Shown here: in pieces, positions 1 to 7,342 of the stretch
Numbering within the stretch: the first letter of the stretch is position 1
How the letters are laid out: every line of letters starts with the position of its first letter
Assembly: GCA_002500665.1 (NCBI GenBank)
Contig: DLRY01000060.1
Span: 1-12,761, forward strand
DNA length: 12,761 bases
Reading direction: 5' to 3'
Origin: Opitutia bacterium UBA7876
GTDB lineage: Bacteria; Verrucomicrobiota; Verrucomicrobiia; Opitutales; Seribacteraceae
Notes under the pieces: model-generated
What the model saw: the letters and a program-made list of their open reading frames with translations, nothing else
The model's database searches: none
Told to the model about the DNA's origin: nothing
Position numbers and translations under genes: made by a program

Positions 1-708
1 GTTGTTGTTGCCACCTTGCTGGAAGGTAAGTATCCAACCGGCTTCCATGTCGTTGGGAGAATTGTCGAGGACTCCGTGGGTACTGGTATTGTAATATGCG
101 GGGTGCTGATAACTCGAATAGTTGGCGTTATTCGCATCCAGCAAGATCCATCCGGTTCCTCCTGCCAGAACTTGGGACTGTGTAAGTACTTGGTGGGTCG
201 AGGTGTTGTAGAGAACTTTCGAACCTCCGCCCCCCGACTGGTTTCCACCACCCCCGGACTGATAGTTGCCGCCCCCGGACTGATAGTTGACCTGGACGGA
301 TGCCGTAACGACCGGGTTGAGCAGGTTTCCAGCTTGATCGAGAAGAGCGACGTGAACGTTCCGCATTCCGTTGGCCTGGCCGACCAGAAAGTCGCTCACC
401 GTAGTGTGGTTGGTGACTTGAATACCTCCGTGGGAACTTTGATAAGAAGTGGGGAAGGATGAATCGATTTTGTAGGCCCATGTCGGAGTCTGATATCCCC
501 CGCCACCGGTCTGATAGGAAACGTTTACGCTCAGATCAGTATTGTGGTCGGCATTAGATGCATTCGCCGGCGAGGTTATGAAGATGTTGTTTTGACCGAA
601 CGAAAAGGCGCTTATGCAAAGGGATGCAAATGCCAAAGATAAGATCCGCCCTGGCAAGGAAAATGAACGGGCTTTTAAAGACAAGGTTGTGTTAGAAGAT
701 GTGCTCAT
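1..708 (-). CDS. Secreted Gly/Gln/Asn-rich repeat protein, N-terminal part (3' end off the window)
   Basis: The reading frame is open for all 236 codons from an ATG at 706-708 to the window edge; the C-terminus is missing. The N-terminus looks like a signal peptide: basic residues K12, R14 and R21, a hydrophobic stretch at about 22-36, and a plausible cut after SFG near residue 38. Residues 41-141 are beta-rich and resemble a bacterial Ig-like domain (segment VALLDQAGNLLNP at 120-132). Residues 141-163 are a low-complexity linker of NYQSGGG-type units, with a related SYQTGGGGYQT at 64-73. After it come two degenerate repeats, 165-194 and 204-233, each with YNTSTHxVL followed about 19 residues later by GWIL. 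It lies 78 bp downstream of the O-antigen ligase-type gene with its own candidate promoter. I do not recognise a specific family; a surface or extracellular structural protein is inferred. Its translation is sure, its function is not. Confidence 0.8.
   Translation of the reverse strand, partial: MSTSSNTTLSLKARSFSLPGRILSLAFASLCISAFSFGQNNIFITSPANASNADHNTDLSVNVSYQTGGGGYQTPTWAYKIDSSFPTSYQSSHGGIQVTNHTTVSDFLVGQANGMRNVHVALLDQAGNLLNPVVTASVQVNYQSGGGNYQSGGGGNQSGGGGSKVLYNTSTHQVLTQSQVLAGGTGWILLDANNANYSSYQHPAYYNTSTHGVLDNSPNDMEAGWILTFQQGGNNN
251..289. repeat. 21-bp tandem repeat coding for NYQSGGG units
   Basis: An identical 18-bp unit, CCCCCGGACTGATAGTTG, occurs at 251-268 and 272-289 (period 21 bp), with a degenerate third copy just to the left at about 230-249. 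On the minus strand it encodes NYQSGGG, NYQSGGGG and NQSGGGG in the secreted protein at 1-708. The period is a multiple of three, so gain or loss of a unit would keep the reading frame and change only linker length. Confidence 0.8.
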
Positions 709-735
709 AACAAATTTACATACTAATTAGATTGC

Positions 736-765
736 ATTCTAACAGATCAAAAGCATGCAGAGCAA
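736..765 (-). promoter_or_regulatory. Candidate sigma70-type promoter for the secreted repeat protein
   Basis: On the minus strand a TAGAAT hexamer (plus-strand 736-741; 5 of 6 to TATAAT) lies 18 bp downstream of TTGCTC (plus-strand 760-765; only 3 of 6 to TTGACA). A start of transcription near 728-730 would leave a leader of about 20 nt before the ATG at 708. The -10 match and position are good, the -35 is weak, and the region is AT-rich, so chance is possible. If real, the gene at 1-708 need not depend on read-through from the gene before it. Confidence 0.35.
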
Positions 766-786
766 GGAAATCCTCAATGGGATTAG

Positions 787-2727
787 CTATTTCCGATGAA
801 TGAACTTTTTGCTTTCGAGGTCAGTGTAGTGATGATAGGGCGCGGCTTTTTCCATCTGAAGATATGCTTTCCAGGCGTCCTCACGCCTCCCTGTGTTTAA
901 AAAGACGGCAATCTTGTTCTGGTGGGCTGCGAGACATCCGGGATGGACCTCCAGAGTCCGCTCGATTGCCTCGATGGCGTCCGGAATCTGTTTGGTGTGG
1001 GTTAAAAGGTAGTAGCACTCGAACTTTCTCGAATGGTGCTCCCAAGGCGCGAAAGAGATCGCCATACGGTGAAACCTCAAGCTTTTGTCCTTGTCTCCGG
1101 CATCTCCCGCAACCCTTCCCTGAACATGATATACGTTGGTCCAAAAAAGGTTCTTTGCAAGCAGGCATCCGCAAGGAATGATAAAAAGCCCGAGAGCCCC
1201 GATTCCAAGGTTCAGGGAGGGATTGGGTCTAACGGAATTCAAAGGCTTTCCCGTGGGTTTTTCCTTGAGAAGCAATCCCCATGTCAGGCCAAGGAGCGTC
1301 CATCCGACCATGAGGGCACAGGGGGATCGGGTAGGAAACTCGAAAAAAGCCTCCAGAAGAAAGACCAAAGTCGATGCAAGGAGGCCCATCATCAACCCGA
1401 GTTCCCCTCGCTCGCCTTTCCTTGCCTTGGCAACGCAGGAAAGAAAGCCTCGCCTGAGTGTCCATCCCCATATGCCCAGGAAGCCTGCCAATCCTATAAA
1501 TCCGTTCTCATAGAGAATCTGAACGTAGTCGTTGTGAGCGAATCTGACCAGGGTGGCTCCCGTGGTTTGATCCGAAACCTTGGCGCTTTCATGGAAATGA
1601 AGCTCGTAGTGATCAGTTCCTTTTCCAAGGAGGAAGTCTGAGGAAAGACTGGCGAGAAGCGCATCTTTCCAGAGCCCGAGTCGTCGTCCACCTTTTTCCG
1701 GGGCCGTTATTTCGACGATTTTTTTGAGTTCCACGGATTCGGTTGGAATTCCAGGAGGGCTCTTTTCCTCCCTGGGGACATTTTTTTTCCAGTATGTGGA
1801 GGTGTAGATACATACCGGGAGGGCAACGCTTAAGGAGAGGAATGCCATGGGTATGAAGCCAATTTGAAAACAGTTGTTCGAGTCCCTCTTTCTGACTGCG
1901 AAAGCCAACAGATAGGATGCTGCGGTCGCTATTACGCAGGCAACGATCAGAGAAAGCCATGCCCCTCTCGCGAGGGAGAGGGCGATGGAGGGAAGGAACA
2001 CCATAACGAGGCAAAGGACAAGGGCGACTTTCAGTGGCTTGCTGCGCAGGAAGAAGACAAGACCCAAGCCGAGGGGCAACAGCGGAGCATGATATTCGGC
2101 AGCGAAATTATGGTTATAGATGATTCCTGCGGGAATGGAGGGGGTATGCATCGGCAGTCGCCAGCTCCAGTCCGTCCAGCGGTAGTGTTGATCCATTAAG
2201 ACAAGACAGGATGCAAGTCCTCCCAGAAGCAGGCTTCCCAAGCAAAAGGAGATTTTCTTTCTCGTCCAGTTAAGGTGAGCGAGGGAAAGGGCGAAAAGGA
2301 CCGGGACGAAATGCCAGAGCAGGGAGGAAACCCAGGCTCTTTGAACGTTGTGGGCAAAAACCGTGGAAAGCAGCACGCTTCCCAGGAAAAGCCCCAGAAA
2401 AATCAACAAGCCTCTGGGCAAGGCTAGAAACCTTCTCTTGAGGTGAAGGGCGACGAACGCCAAACCGACTACGATCGAGGCGTGTCCAAGCCAAAAAACG
2501 AGCTTGTACTCGGCGTTGACCGTGCGCACGGGAATGAAGCCCTCTCTCCATTCGCTCTGGGAGAAGCCTATGAAATAAAGGGGCACGATCAAGAACATCG
2601 AAAGGCACAGCAACAGCATCGGCCATTCGACCCAGGCCGAAAGCGGAAGCGGTTCATGCTCCTGCGTTTTTTCGGGTTCGTCCACCGGTTCCTCTTTGGG
2701 CTGCTTTTTCAATTCGCCTGCAAACAT
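787..2727 (-). CDS. O-antigen ligase/polymerase family membrane protein (Wzy_C type) with C-terminal TPR-like region
   Basis: The 646-aa polytopic inner-membrane protein is predicted to join or polymerise lipid-linked glycans on the periplasmic side, as WaaL, Wzy and PglL relatives do. Hydrophobic segments fill residues 36-310 and 405-530. Family marks are NHNFAAEYHAPLLPL (205-219), LSLARGAWLSL with R254 (250-260), a soluble loop at about 312-395, and HNDYVQILYENGFIGL (398-413), whose His398 matches the essential His of the ligase family. Residues 540-635 are soluble, helical and TPR-like. The N-terminal 30 residues are charged (KKQPKEEPVDEPEK). I chose the ATG at 2725-2727. A TTG start at 2848-2850 would add 41 residues but leave only 12 bp to the divergent gene. 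Neither start has a good Shine-Dalgarno. Ligase, polymerase and O-oligosaccharyltransferase cannot be told apart from sequence alone. Confidence 0.85.
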   Translation of the reverse strand: MFAGELKKQPKEEPVDEPEKTQEHEPLPLSAWVEWPMLLLCLSMFLIVPLYFIGFSQSEWREGFIPVRTVNAEYKLVFWLGHASIVVGLAFVALHLKRRFLALPRGLLIFLGLFLGSVLLSTVFAHNVQRAWVSSLLWHFVPVLFALSLAHLNWTRKKISFCLGSLLLGGLASCLVLMDQHYRWTDWSWRLPMHTPSIPAGIIYNHNFAAEYHAPLLPLGLGLVFFLRSKPLKVALVLCLVMVFLPSIALSLARGAWLSLIVACVIATAASYLLAFAVRKRDSNNCFQIGFIPMAFLSLSVALPVCIYTSTYWKKNVPREEKSPPGIPTESVELKKIVEITAPEKGGRRLGLWKDALLASLSSDFLLGKGTDHYELHFHESAKVSDQTTGATLVRFAHNDYVQILYENGFIGLAGFLGIWGWTLRRGFLSCVAKARKGERGELGLMMGLLASTLVFLLEAFFEFPTRSPCALMVGWTLLGLTWGLLLKEKPTGKPLNSVRPNPSLNLGIGALGLFIIPCGCLLAKNLFWTNVYHVQGRVAGDAGDKDKSLRFHRMAISFAPWEHHSRKFECYYLLTHTKQIPDAIEAIERTLEVHPGCLAAHQNKIAVFLNTGRREDAWKAYLQMEKAAPYHHYTDLESKKFIHRK

Positions 2728-2782
2728 CTGATTTTTATGAGGCGGATGGCAAGATGAGATTTTCCGGTAGAGCCCAAATAAA

Positions 2783-2795
2783 TGACGGTTCGTCA
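2783..2795. promoter_or_regulatory. Inverted repeat TGACG-N3-CGTCA in the divergent intergenic region
   Basis: TGACGGTTCGTCA forms a perfect 5-bp inverted repeat with a 3-bp centre. It lies between the start of the O-antigen ligase-type gene (2727, minus) and the start of the oxidoreductase gene (2863, plus), about 55 bp and 68 bp from the two ATGs. Size and position suit a dimeric regulator site, but a 5-bp arm can arise by chance, no second copy was noticed, and no regulator gene lies in the window. Confidence 0.25.
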
Positions 2796-2862
2796 ATAGA
2801 AGGCGCAAAGTGCGATCTAACGGCTTGCCTAAGAGTGAGATTCCCCGCAATTTACGATTCTT

Positions 2863-3912
2863 ATGAAAAAGTACAAAGTAGGAATTTTAGGATATGGCTG
2901 GGCCGCCACGGCCCATGCCGACGCCATCAACGCTACCGGAACGGGCGAGGTGGCCGCCGTTTGCTCGTCGCGCAAGCTGGACGAGGCTGAAGTGTCGGCC
3001 CGGCATGGTAGTTCGATCAAGGCCTACCGCAAGCTGGAGGATATGCTCGCCGACGAGTCCATAGACGTCATCGACGTTACGGGTTACCCCAACAAGCACG
3101 CCCCTCAAGTCATCAAGGCCGCGGAGGCGGGCAAGCACTTGATCATCGAGAAACCCCTCGCACTTAGCGCTCGGGAGGTCTATGCTATGCAGAAGGTGGC
3201 CAAGAAGGCGAAGGTGGGGACTTGCGTATGCTTTGAGCTGCGCTACTGCAACCAGTTTCTGGTCACCCAGGCGATTCTCGACAAGGGTTTGCTGGGGGAC
3301 CTTCATTATGGGGAGATCGACTACTATCATGGGGTGGGTCCGTGGTACGGGCAGTACCGTTGGAACGTCAAGAAGAGCATGGGAGGGAGCAGCCTGCTCT
3401 CAGCAGGATGTCATGCTCTCGATATGCTCATCGGGATGATGGGGGGCGAGGTGACCGAAGTGACCAGCTACGCCACCCAGTCCAAGCACAAGTACTTTAA
3501 AAAATACGAATACCCGACGACCTGCGTGACCATTCTCAAGTTCCGCGACGGGCGCGTGGGCAAGACGGCCTCAGTGCTCGATTGCTTCCAGCCTTACTAT
3601 TTTCATACCCACCTGGTTGGCAGTGAGGGAACCTTGCTCGATAACAAGCTCCATTCCAACTCCCTTGAGCTTGACAAGACCCAATGGAGCGAGCTCTCGA
3701 TGAAGCTGGCGGACTCGGGCGACGTGGCCGATCATCCCTACCAGGCCCAGTTCGAGGCTTTTTTCGATTCCTTGAACAAGGGGAAGCCCATGCCAAAGAC
3801 GAGCTTGGACGAGGCAATCAAGACGCATGAACTGATCTTTGCCGCCGACTTGTCGGCCAAGCGGGGAGGCAGACCGGTCAAGATCGCCGAGATTCGCAAG
3901 GCGAAGAAATAG
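2863..3912 (+). CDS. Gfo/Idh/MocA family NAD(P)-dependent oxidoreductase
   Basis: The 349-aa protein has the usual family length. The N-terminal Rossmann fold shows GILGYGWAA (7-15, dinucleotide-binding glycines G10 and G12). The family motif EKPLA is at 96-100, with K97 as the usual catalytic/cofactor lysine. The substrate half carries GGSSLLSAGCHALDML (174-189), in which H184 and D187 sit where the family's GGG..DxGxHxxD motif places its catalytic His. It has no signal peptide, so it should act in the cytoplasm, oxidising or reducing a sugar, inositol or sugar-derivative hydroxyl; the substrate cannot be read from sequence. It starts the plus-strand cluster, and the exported dehydrogenase fusion follows 35 bp after it, suggesting co-transcription. 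The ATG at 2863 is supported by the Rossmann fold starting at residue 4; no clear ribosome binding site precedes it. Family is certain, substrate unknown. Confidence 0.93.
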   Translation: MKKYKVGILGYGWAATAHADAINATGTGEVAAVCSSRKLDEAEVSARHGSSIKAYRKLEDMLADESIDVIDVTGYPNKHAPQVIKAAEAGKHLIIEKPLALSAREVYAMQKVAKKAKVGTCVCFELRYCNQFLVTQAILDKGLLGDLHYGEIDYYHGVGPWYGQYRWNVKKSMGGSSLLSAGCHALDMLIGMMGGEVTEVTSYATQSKHKYFKKYEYPTTCVTILKFRDGRVGKTASVLDCFQPYYFHTHLVGSEGTLLDNKLHSNSLELDKTQWSELSMKLADSGDVADHPYQAQFEAFFDSLNKGKPMPKTSLDEAIKTHELIFAADLSAKRGGRPVKIAEIRKAKK

Positions 3913-3919
3913 ACGACTC

Positions 3920-3944
3920 AATCTTCACTGAGCGGGAAGATTTT
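3920..3944 (+). other. Stem-loop between the oxidoreductase gene and the SGNH-dehydrogenase gene
   Basis: AATCTTC (3920-3926) pairs perfectly with GAAGATT (3936-3942) around a 9-nt loop and is followed by TT. The right arm abuts the purine-rich GGGAAGA (3934-3940), the only Shine-Dalgarno-like stretch before the ATG at 3948, 7 nt away. It could be a weak attenuator or a fold that hides the ribosome binding site. The stem is AT-rich and the U-run short, so it is not a convincing terminator. Confidence 0.35.
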
Positions 3945-3947
3945 CCA

Positions 3948-6900
3948 ATGAGCAGGATTCTCTTCTCGGCATGGTCTTGTTTGTTGGCTTTCCAGGTCCA
4001 TGCGCAGCTTCAATTCAAGAAGGGTGACCGTATCCTCCTGTACGGAAATTCCTTTGTCGAGCGTCTGCAGGAGGACGGTAGATTCGAGGCTGGCTTGCAA
4101 TTGGCCAATCCCGACAAGAAACTTGAATTCAGGAGTTTGGCCTGGACGGGTGATGAGGTGGGCTACCGTTTGCGGCCGGAGCGTTACGTTAATCATTTGA
4201 AGAAATTGCTGGCCGAGTGGCCGGCGAATTTTCTGGTCTTGGGATTCGGGATGAACGAATCGTTTGGCGGGGATGCGGGATTGGCCGAATTTCAGAGCGA
4301 CCTGAACGGGTACCTCGACGAAATGGAAAGGCGACATCCCAGGGCTAAAATCGTCCTGCTTTCCCCGATCGCAGTCGAGAAGCTTCCCAATCCGCATTAT
4401 CCGGACCATGACGAGCGAAATGCCGAGCTTAGGAAATACGTGGATGCGATGGAAGATGTGGGAAAAAAGAGAAAGATCGTGTTCGTTGATCTTTTTGCTC
4501 TGACGTTGAAAGCTTATGCTCGGGAGCGCGAGCCTTTGACGGATAACGGGATTCATCTAAACGATCTTGGGCATTCCATCGTTTCCGCTCACCTGTCCGC
4601 AAAACTGCTTGGCGAGTCCGCCTATGCCAAGTTGGCAAGGAAACGCGTTGATGAAGTCGCCCGGTCGGTCTCGCGCAAAGCGGGTTACGTCGCAACGATC
4701 GTCCGGCCCTTGAATACGGTTTTGTACTTTGGAGTACGTGGCCGGGTACACGAATACAAGGCCGAGATGCCCCGTTATCATGCATTGATCGCGAAAGCGG
4801 ATGGCGTCACCCATGCGATGTGTTCGGACGCGTCCCTCGCTTTGGACGAAAGTCCCTTGACCCTTGAGCCAATGATCAAGAGGGAGCCGGCTGATCTTCC
4901 TTCTCCGGAAAAGATGCTGGAGAATTTCAAGGTGGCGGATGGGTACGAGGTGAACCTGTTCGCTTCCGAGCGGGAGTTTCCCGAATTGCGCAACCCGGAG
5001 CAAATTGCCTTTGACGAACAGGGCCGGCTTTGGGTCGTCACCATGCCTTCCTTCCCCAGCACCATTCCCGGAGATGTTCCGCATGATAAGATCATTATCC
5101 TTGAGGATACCGACCGGGACGGAAAGGCGGACGAGTCAACCGTCTTTGCCGACCGGTTGAATGTACCTGATGGCCTCGCTTTCCATAAGGATGGCGTGAT
5201 TATTTCCCATCAACCGCGTCTTGTATTCATGAAGGATTCCGATGGAGATGGAAAAGCAGACCTCCGGAAGGAAATCTTGCGTGGGATCGACGTGACCGAT
5301 GCCCATCATGGCGGGATGATAGCGATGGGGCCGATGGGGAACGTCATGTTTTGCGATGGCGTCTTTCACCGTTCCCAACTGGAGACGCCCTACGGTGTGA
5401 CTCGAGGGGTTGATGCCACGACCTACCGGTTTGATCTTAGAAAGGGAAGCGTCGAGCGGGAATACCAAACCCTTACACCGAACCCTTGGAAGATTACTTG
5501 GGATCGTTGGGGCAACCTGTTTCAAATGTACGGGGATGGCTTCGTTCAGGACAGTCATGCCATTCCCTGGACGCCCTTTGGAGTGTATCACCCTTTCAGG
5601 CGGGCGATCAGTATAGCCTACGGGAAAGGATCGGCTGCCGCAGTCATCTCAAGTCCGAACTTTCCGGACGAGTATCAGCAGGGCATGGCCTCGGCTGTTT
5701 TGCTCAGGAAATGTTTCGTTTCGATCTCCAAACATCGGGCGGACGGAGCTTATTTCAAAGGGAGCGACCGGTTGGACCTTTTGTCGTCTCCCGATCAATT
5801 GTTCAGGCCGGTGGACATTGCCTTTGGGCTGGACGGAGGCATGTACGTGTCCGATTTTTGCTCGCGGATCATCGGGCATGCCCAGAACTCGATGCGTGAT
5901 CCGCGTTGGGATCCCCAATGCGGACGCATTTGGCGGATTACCTTCAAAGGCAAGCCCGTGGCTAAGAATTGGCCCAAGATCGAGGGTGCGAAAACGGATG
6001 AACTCCTTGAGTTGCTCAAGCATCCTCAGGATCTCGTCCGCGATCACGCCCGCCGCAAGCTCAGGCATACCGAAGGAATAGTCTCCTTTCTCGATCCATG
6101 GCTGGAGAAAAACCGGGAAGACGAATCCATCTTGGAGGCCCTATGGATTTTGCAGGACCAAGGAGAGGTCAGGCAATCCCTCTTGGCTCATCTTTTGAAG
6201 TCCGAAGATTACCGAATCAGGGCATCCGCTACCCATTTGATCCGTTTCCAGGCGGATAAACTGGAGCAGCCCAAAGCCATACTTCGCAAGATGGCCAAGG
6301 ACGGGCATCCCCGCGTGCGGACCGAGGTCATTCACGTCGTCTCTCATCTCCAGGGCAAGGATCCGACCTACGCTTCCCTCCTGGGGCAGGTAAAGGTTGA
6401 GGGGGACAAGGCTCTCCAGACGATCCTCCAGGATGCCAGTTACGGGGCTTACTCGGGCAAGGGACCGGAGGTGCCGGTGATGGAAAGGCCGGAGGCCGGA
6501 AAGTTGTCGCATTGGCTGCTCAAGGAAGGGGAGAGCACCGAACGCCCGTTTGTCTTCGGTTCGAAAGCAGGCTCCCTTGGCACCATGCGTACCTTCGTAC
6601 GTTCTCCGGCAAAGAAGAGAGCCATTTTGTCGATCAAGCACAGTTACGTGACGGTGTCCTTAAACGGAGTGCCGGTTATTTCCTCGGCTAACTGGTGGAG
6701 TTCCGAATGGAACGTTCAGGTGGAGCTCAAGCCCGGGCTCAACCAGATCGAATCCAGATACGTCCCCGGGCGGGGAGCCCGCGGCTATGCCCCGGTTTAT
6801 TTGTTTGATCCCTTGGGCCAGACACTTGCGGGCATTAAGGTTTCCAGGGACGAAGCTTCCCTCAAGGCGATGGCCAACACCTATGACGCTGAAAACGGGA

Positions 6901-7280
6901 TGGGCGAGGGAGAGATCCGCATCCTTGCAGTTCCCAACCAGTTGGCGTTTACGCCTAGCGAGGTGCGGGTTAAGGCCGGGCAAAGGCTCAAAGTTGTTTT
7001 CGACAACCCGGATCACCAAATTCATAACTTGGTAATCGTCCGCCCCGGAACGGAGAACGAGGTCGGTTTGCTGGCCGATCAAATGCTCCAGGATGCGGAT
7101 GCCTATGACAGGGGATTCGTGCCCGATACCGACAAGGTGATTTGGGCAACCCCTCTAGTGAATGCGAACAAAAAGGTAACGCTCGATTTCACCGCTCCGA
7201 AGGAACCGGGCCGTTATCCGTTCCTTTGCACCTTTCCCGGACACTGGCGCGTGATGAAAGGCATGCTGGTCGTCAAGTAG
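3948..7280 (+). CDS. Exported multidomain fusion: SGNH hydrolase + PVC-type propeller dehydrogenase + HEAT repeats + azurin-like copper domain
   Basis: The 1110-aa protein begins with a signal peptide (cut near VHA-Q20). Residues 24-225 are an SGNH/GDSL esterase fold: YGNS with nucleophile S35, G68, GMNES (N103), and DNGIH with D199 and H203. Residues 320-670 match the PVC 'membrane-bound dehydrogenase' beta-propeller, opening with a GYEVNLFASE segment and carrying two Ca-loop-like motifs, DTDRDGKADE (387-396) and DSDGDGKADL (430-439). Residues 683-830 are helical HEAT-like repeats. Residues 856-965 are a beta-rich segment of unknown role. Residues 985-1110 are an azurin/plastocyanin-type domain with H1026, C1094, H1099 and M1103 in CTFPGHWRVMKG. 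Relatives usually end in a CxxCH cytochrome; I find no CxxCH here. Inferred role: periplasmic removal of an ester group and sugar oxidation, with electrons passed to copper. It sits 35 bp after the oxidoreductase gene. Domain calls are firm, the reaction is inferred. Confidence 0.9.
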   Translation: MSRILFSAWSCLLAFQVHAQLQFKKGDRILLYGNSFVERLQEDGRFEAGLQLANPDKKLEFRSLAWTGDEVGYRLRPERYVNHLKKLLAEWPANFLVLGFGMNESFGGDAGLAEFQSDLNGYLDEMERRHPRAKIVLLSPIAVEKLPNPHYPDHDERNAELRKYVDAMEDVGKKRKIVFVDLFALTLKAYAREREPLTDNGIHLNDLGHSIVSAHLSAKLLGESAYAKLARKRVDEVARSVSRKAGYVATIVRPLNTVLYFGVRGRVHEYKAEMPRYHALIAKADGVTHAMCSDASLALDESPLTLEPMIKREPADLPSPEKMLENFKVADGYEVNLFASEREFPELRNPEQIAFDEQGRLWVVTMPSFPSTIPGDVPHDKIIILEDTDRDGKADESTVFADRLNVPDGLAFHKDGVIISHQPRLVFMKDSDGDGKADLRKEILRGIDVTDAHHGGMIAMGPMGNVMFCDGVFHRSQLETPYGVTRGVDATTYRFDLRKGSVEREYQTLTPNPWKITWDRWGNLFQMYGDGFVQDSHAIPWTPFGVYHPFRRAISIAYGKGSAAAVISSPNFPDEYQQGMASAVLLRKCFVSISKHRADGAYFKGSDRLDLLSSPDQLFRPVDIAFGLDGGMYVSDFCSRIIGHAQNSMRDPRWDPQCGRIWRITFKGKPVAKNWPKIEGAKTDELLELLKHPQDLVRDHARRKLRHTEGIVSFLDPWLEKNREDESILEALWILQDQGEVRQSLLAHLLKSEDYRIRASATHLIRFQADKLEQPKAILRKMAKDGHPRVRTEVIHVVSHLQGKDPTYASLLGQVKVEGDKALQTILQDASYGAYSGKGPEVPVMERPEAGKLSHWLLKEGESTERPFVFGSKAGSLGTMRTFVRSPAKKRAILSIKHSYVTVSLNGVPVISSANWWSSEWNVQVELKPGLNQIESRYVPGRGARGYAPVYLFDPLGQTLAGIKVSRDEASLKAMANTYDAENGMGEGEIRILAVPNQLAFTPSEVRVKAGQRLKVVFDNPDHQIHNLVIVRPGTENEVGLLADQMLQDADAYDRGFVPDTDKVIWATPLVNANKKVTLDFTAPKEPGRYPFLCTFPGHWRVMKGMLVVK

Positions 7281-7342
7281 CTTTCGTTTCTAAAGTGACG
7301 ACTATGTTTCCAAGCTGCTGGTGAAGGAATGGAACGATTGAA

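Noticed and set aside
128..481. 117-aa minus-strand ORF, and the 148-aa plus-strand ORF at 16-462
   Set aside because: Both are shadows in other frames of the secreted repeat protein, whose frame is open over the whole of 1-708 with a signal peptide and coherent repeats.
2443..2990. Plus-strand ORFs at 2443-2757 and 2754-2990
   Set aside because: The first is antisense to the ligase-type gene; the second overlaps the start of the oxidoreductase in another frame. Neither has recognisable protein features.
5337..5880. Possible CxxCH haem site in the dehydrogenase fusion (Cys at residues 469, 589 and 638, with His nearby)
   Set aside because: None of these cysteines is in a CxxCH arrangement; the contexts are FCDGVFH, KCFVSISKH and FCSRIIGH, so no c-type haem attachment is supported.
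3948..7280. Whether the 1110-aa frame is two genes joined by a sequencing error
   Set aside because: The frame is uninterrupted, each junction lies in a normal linker, and SGNH-propeller fusions are known in PVC bacteria, so a true fusion is the simpler reading.
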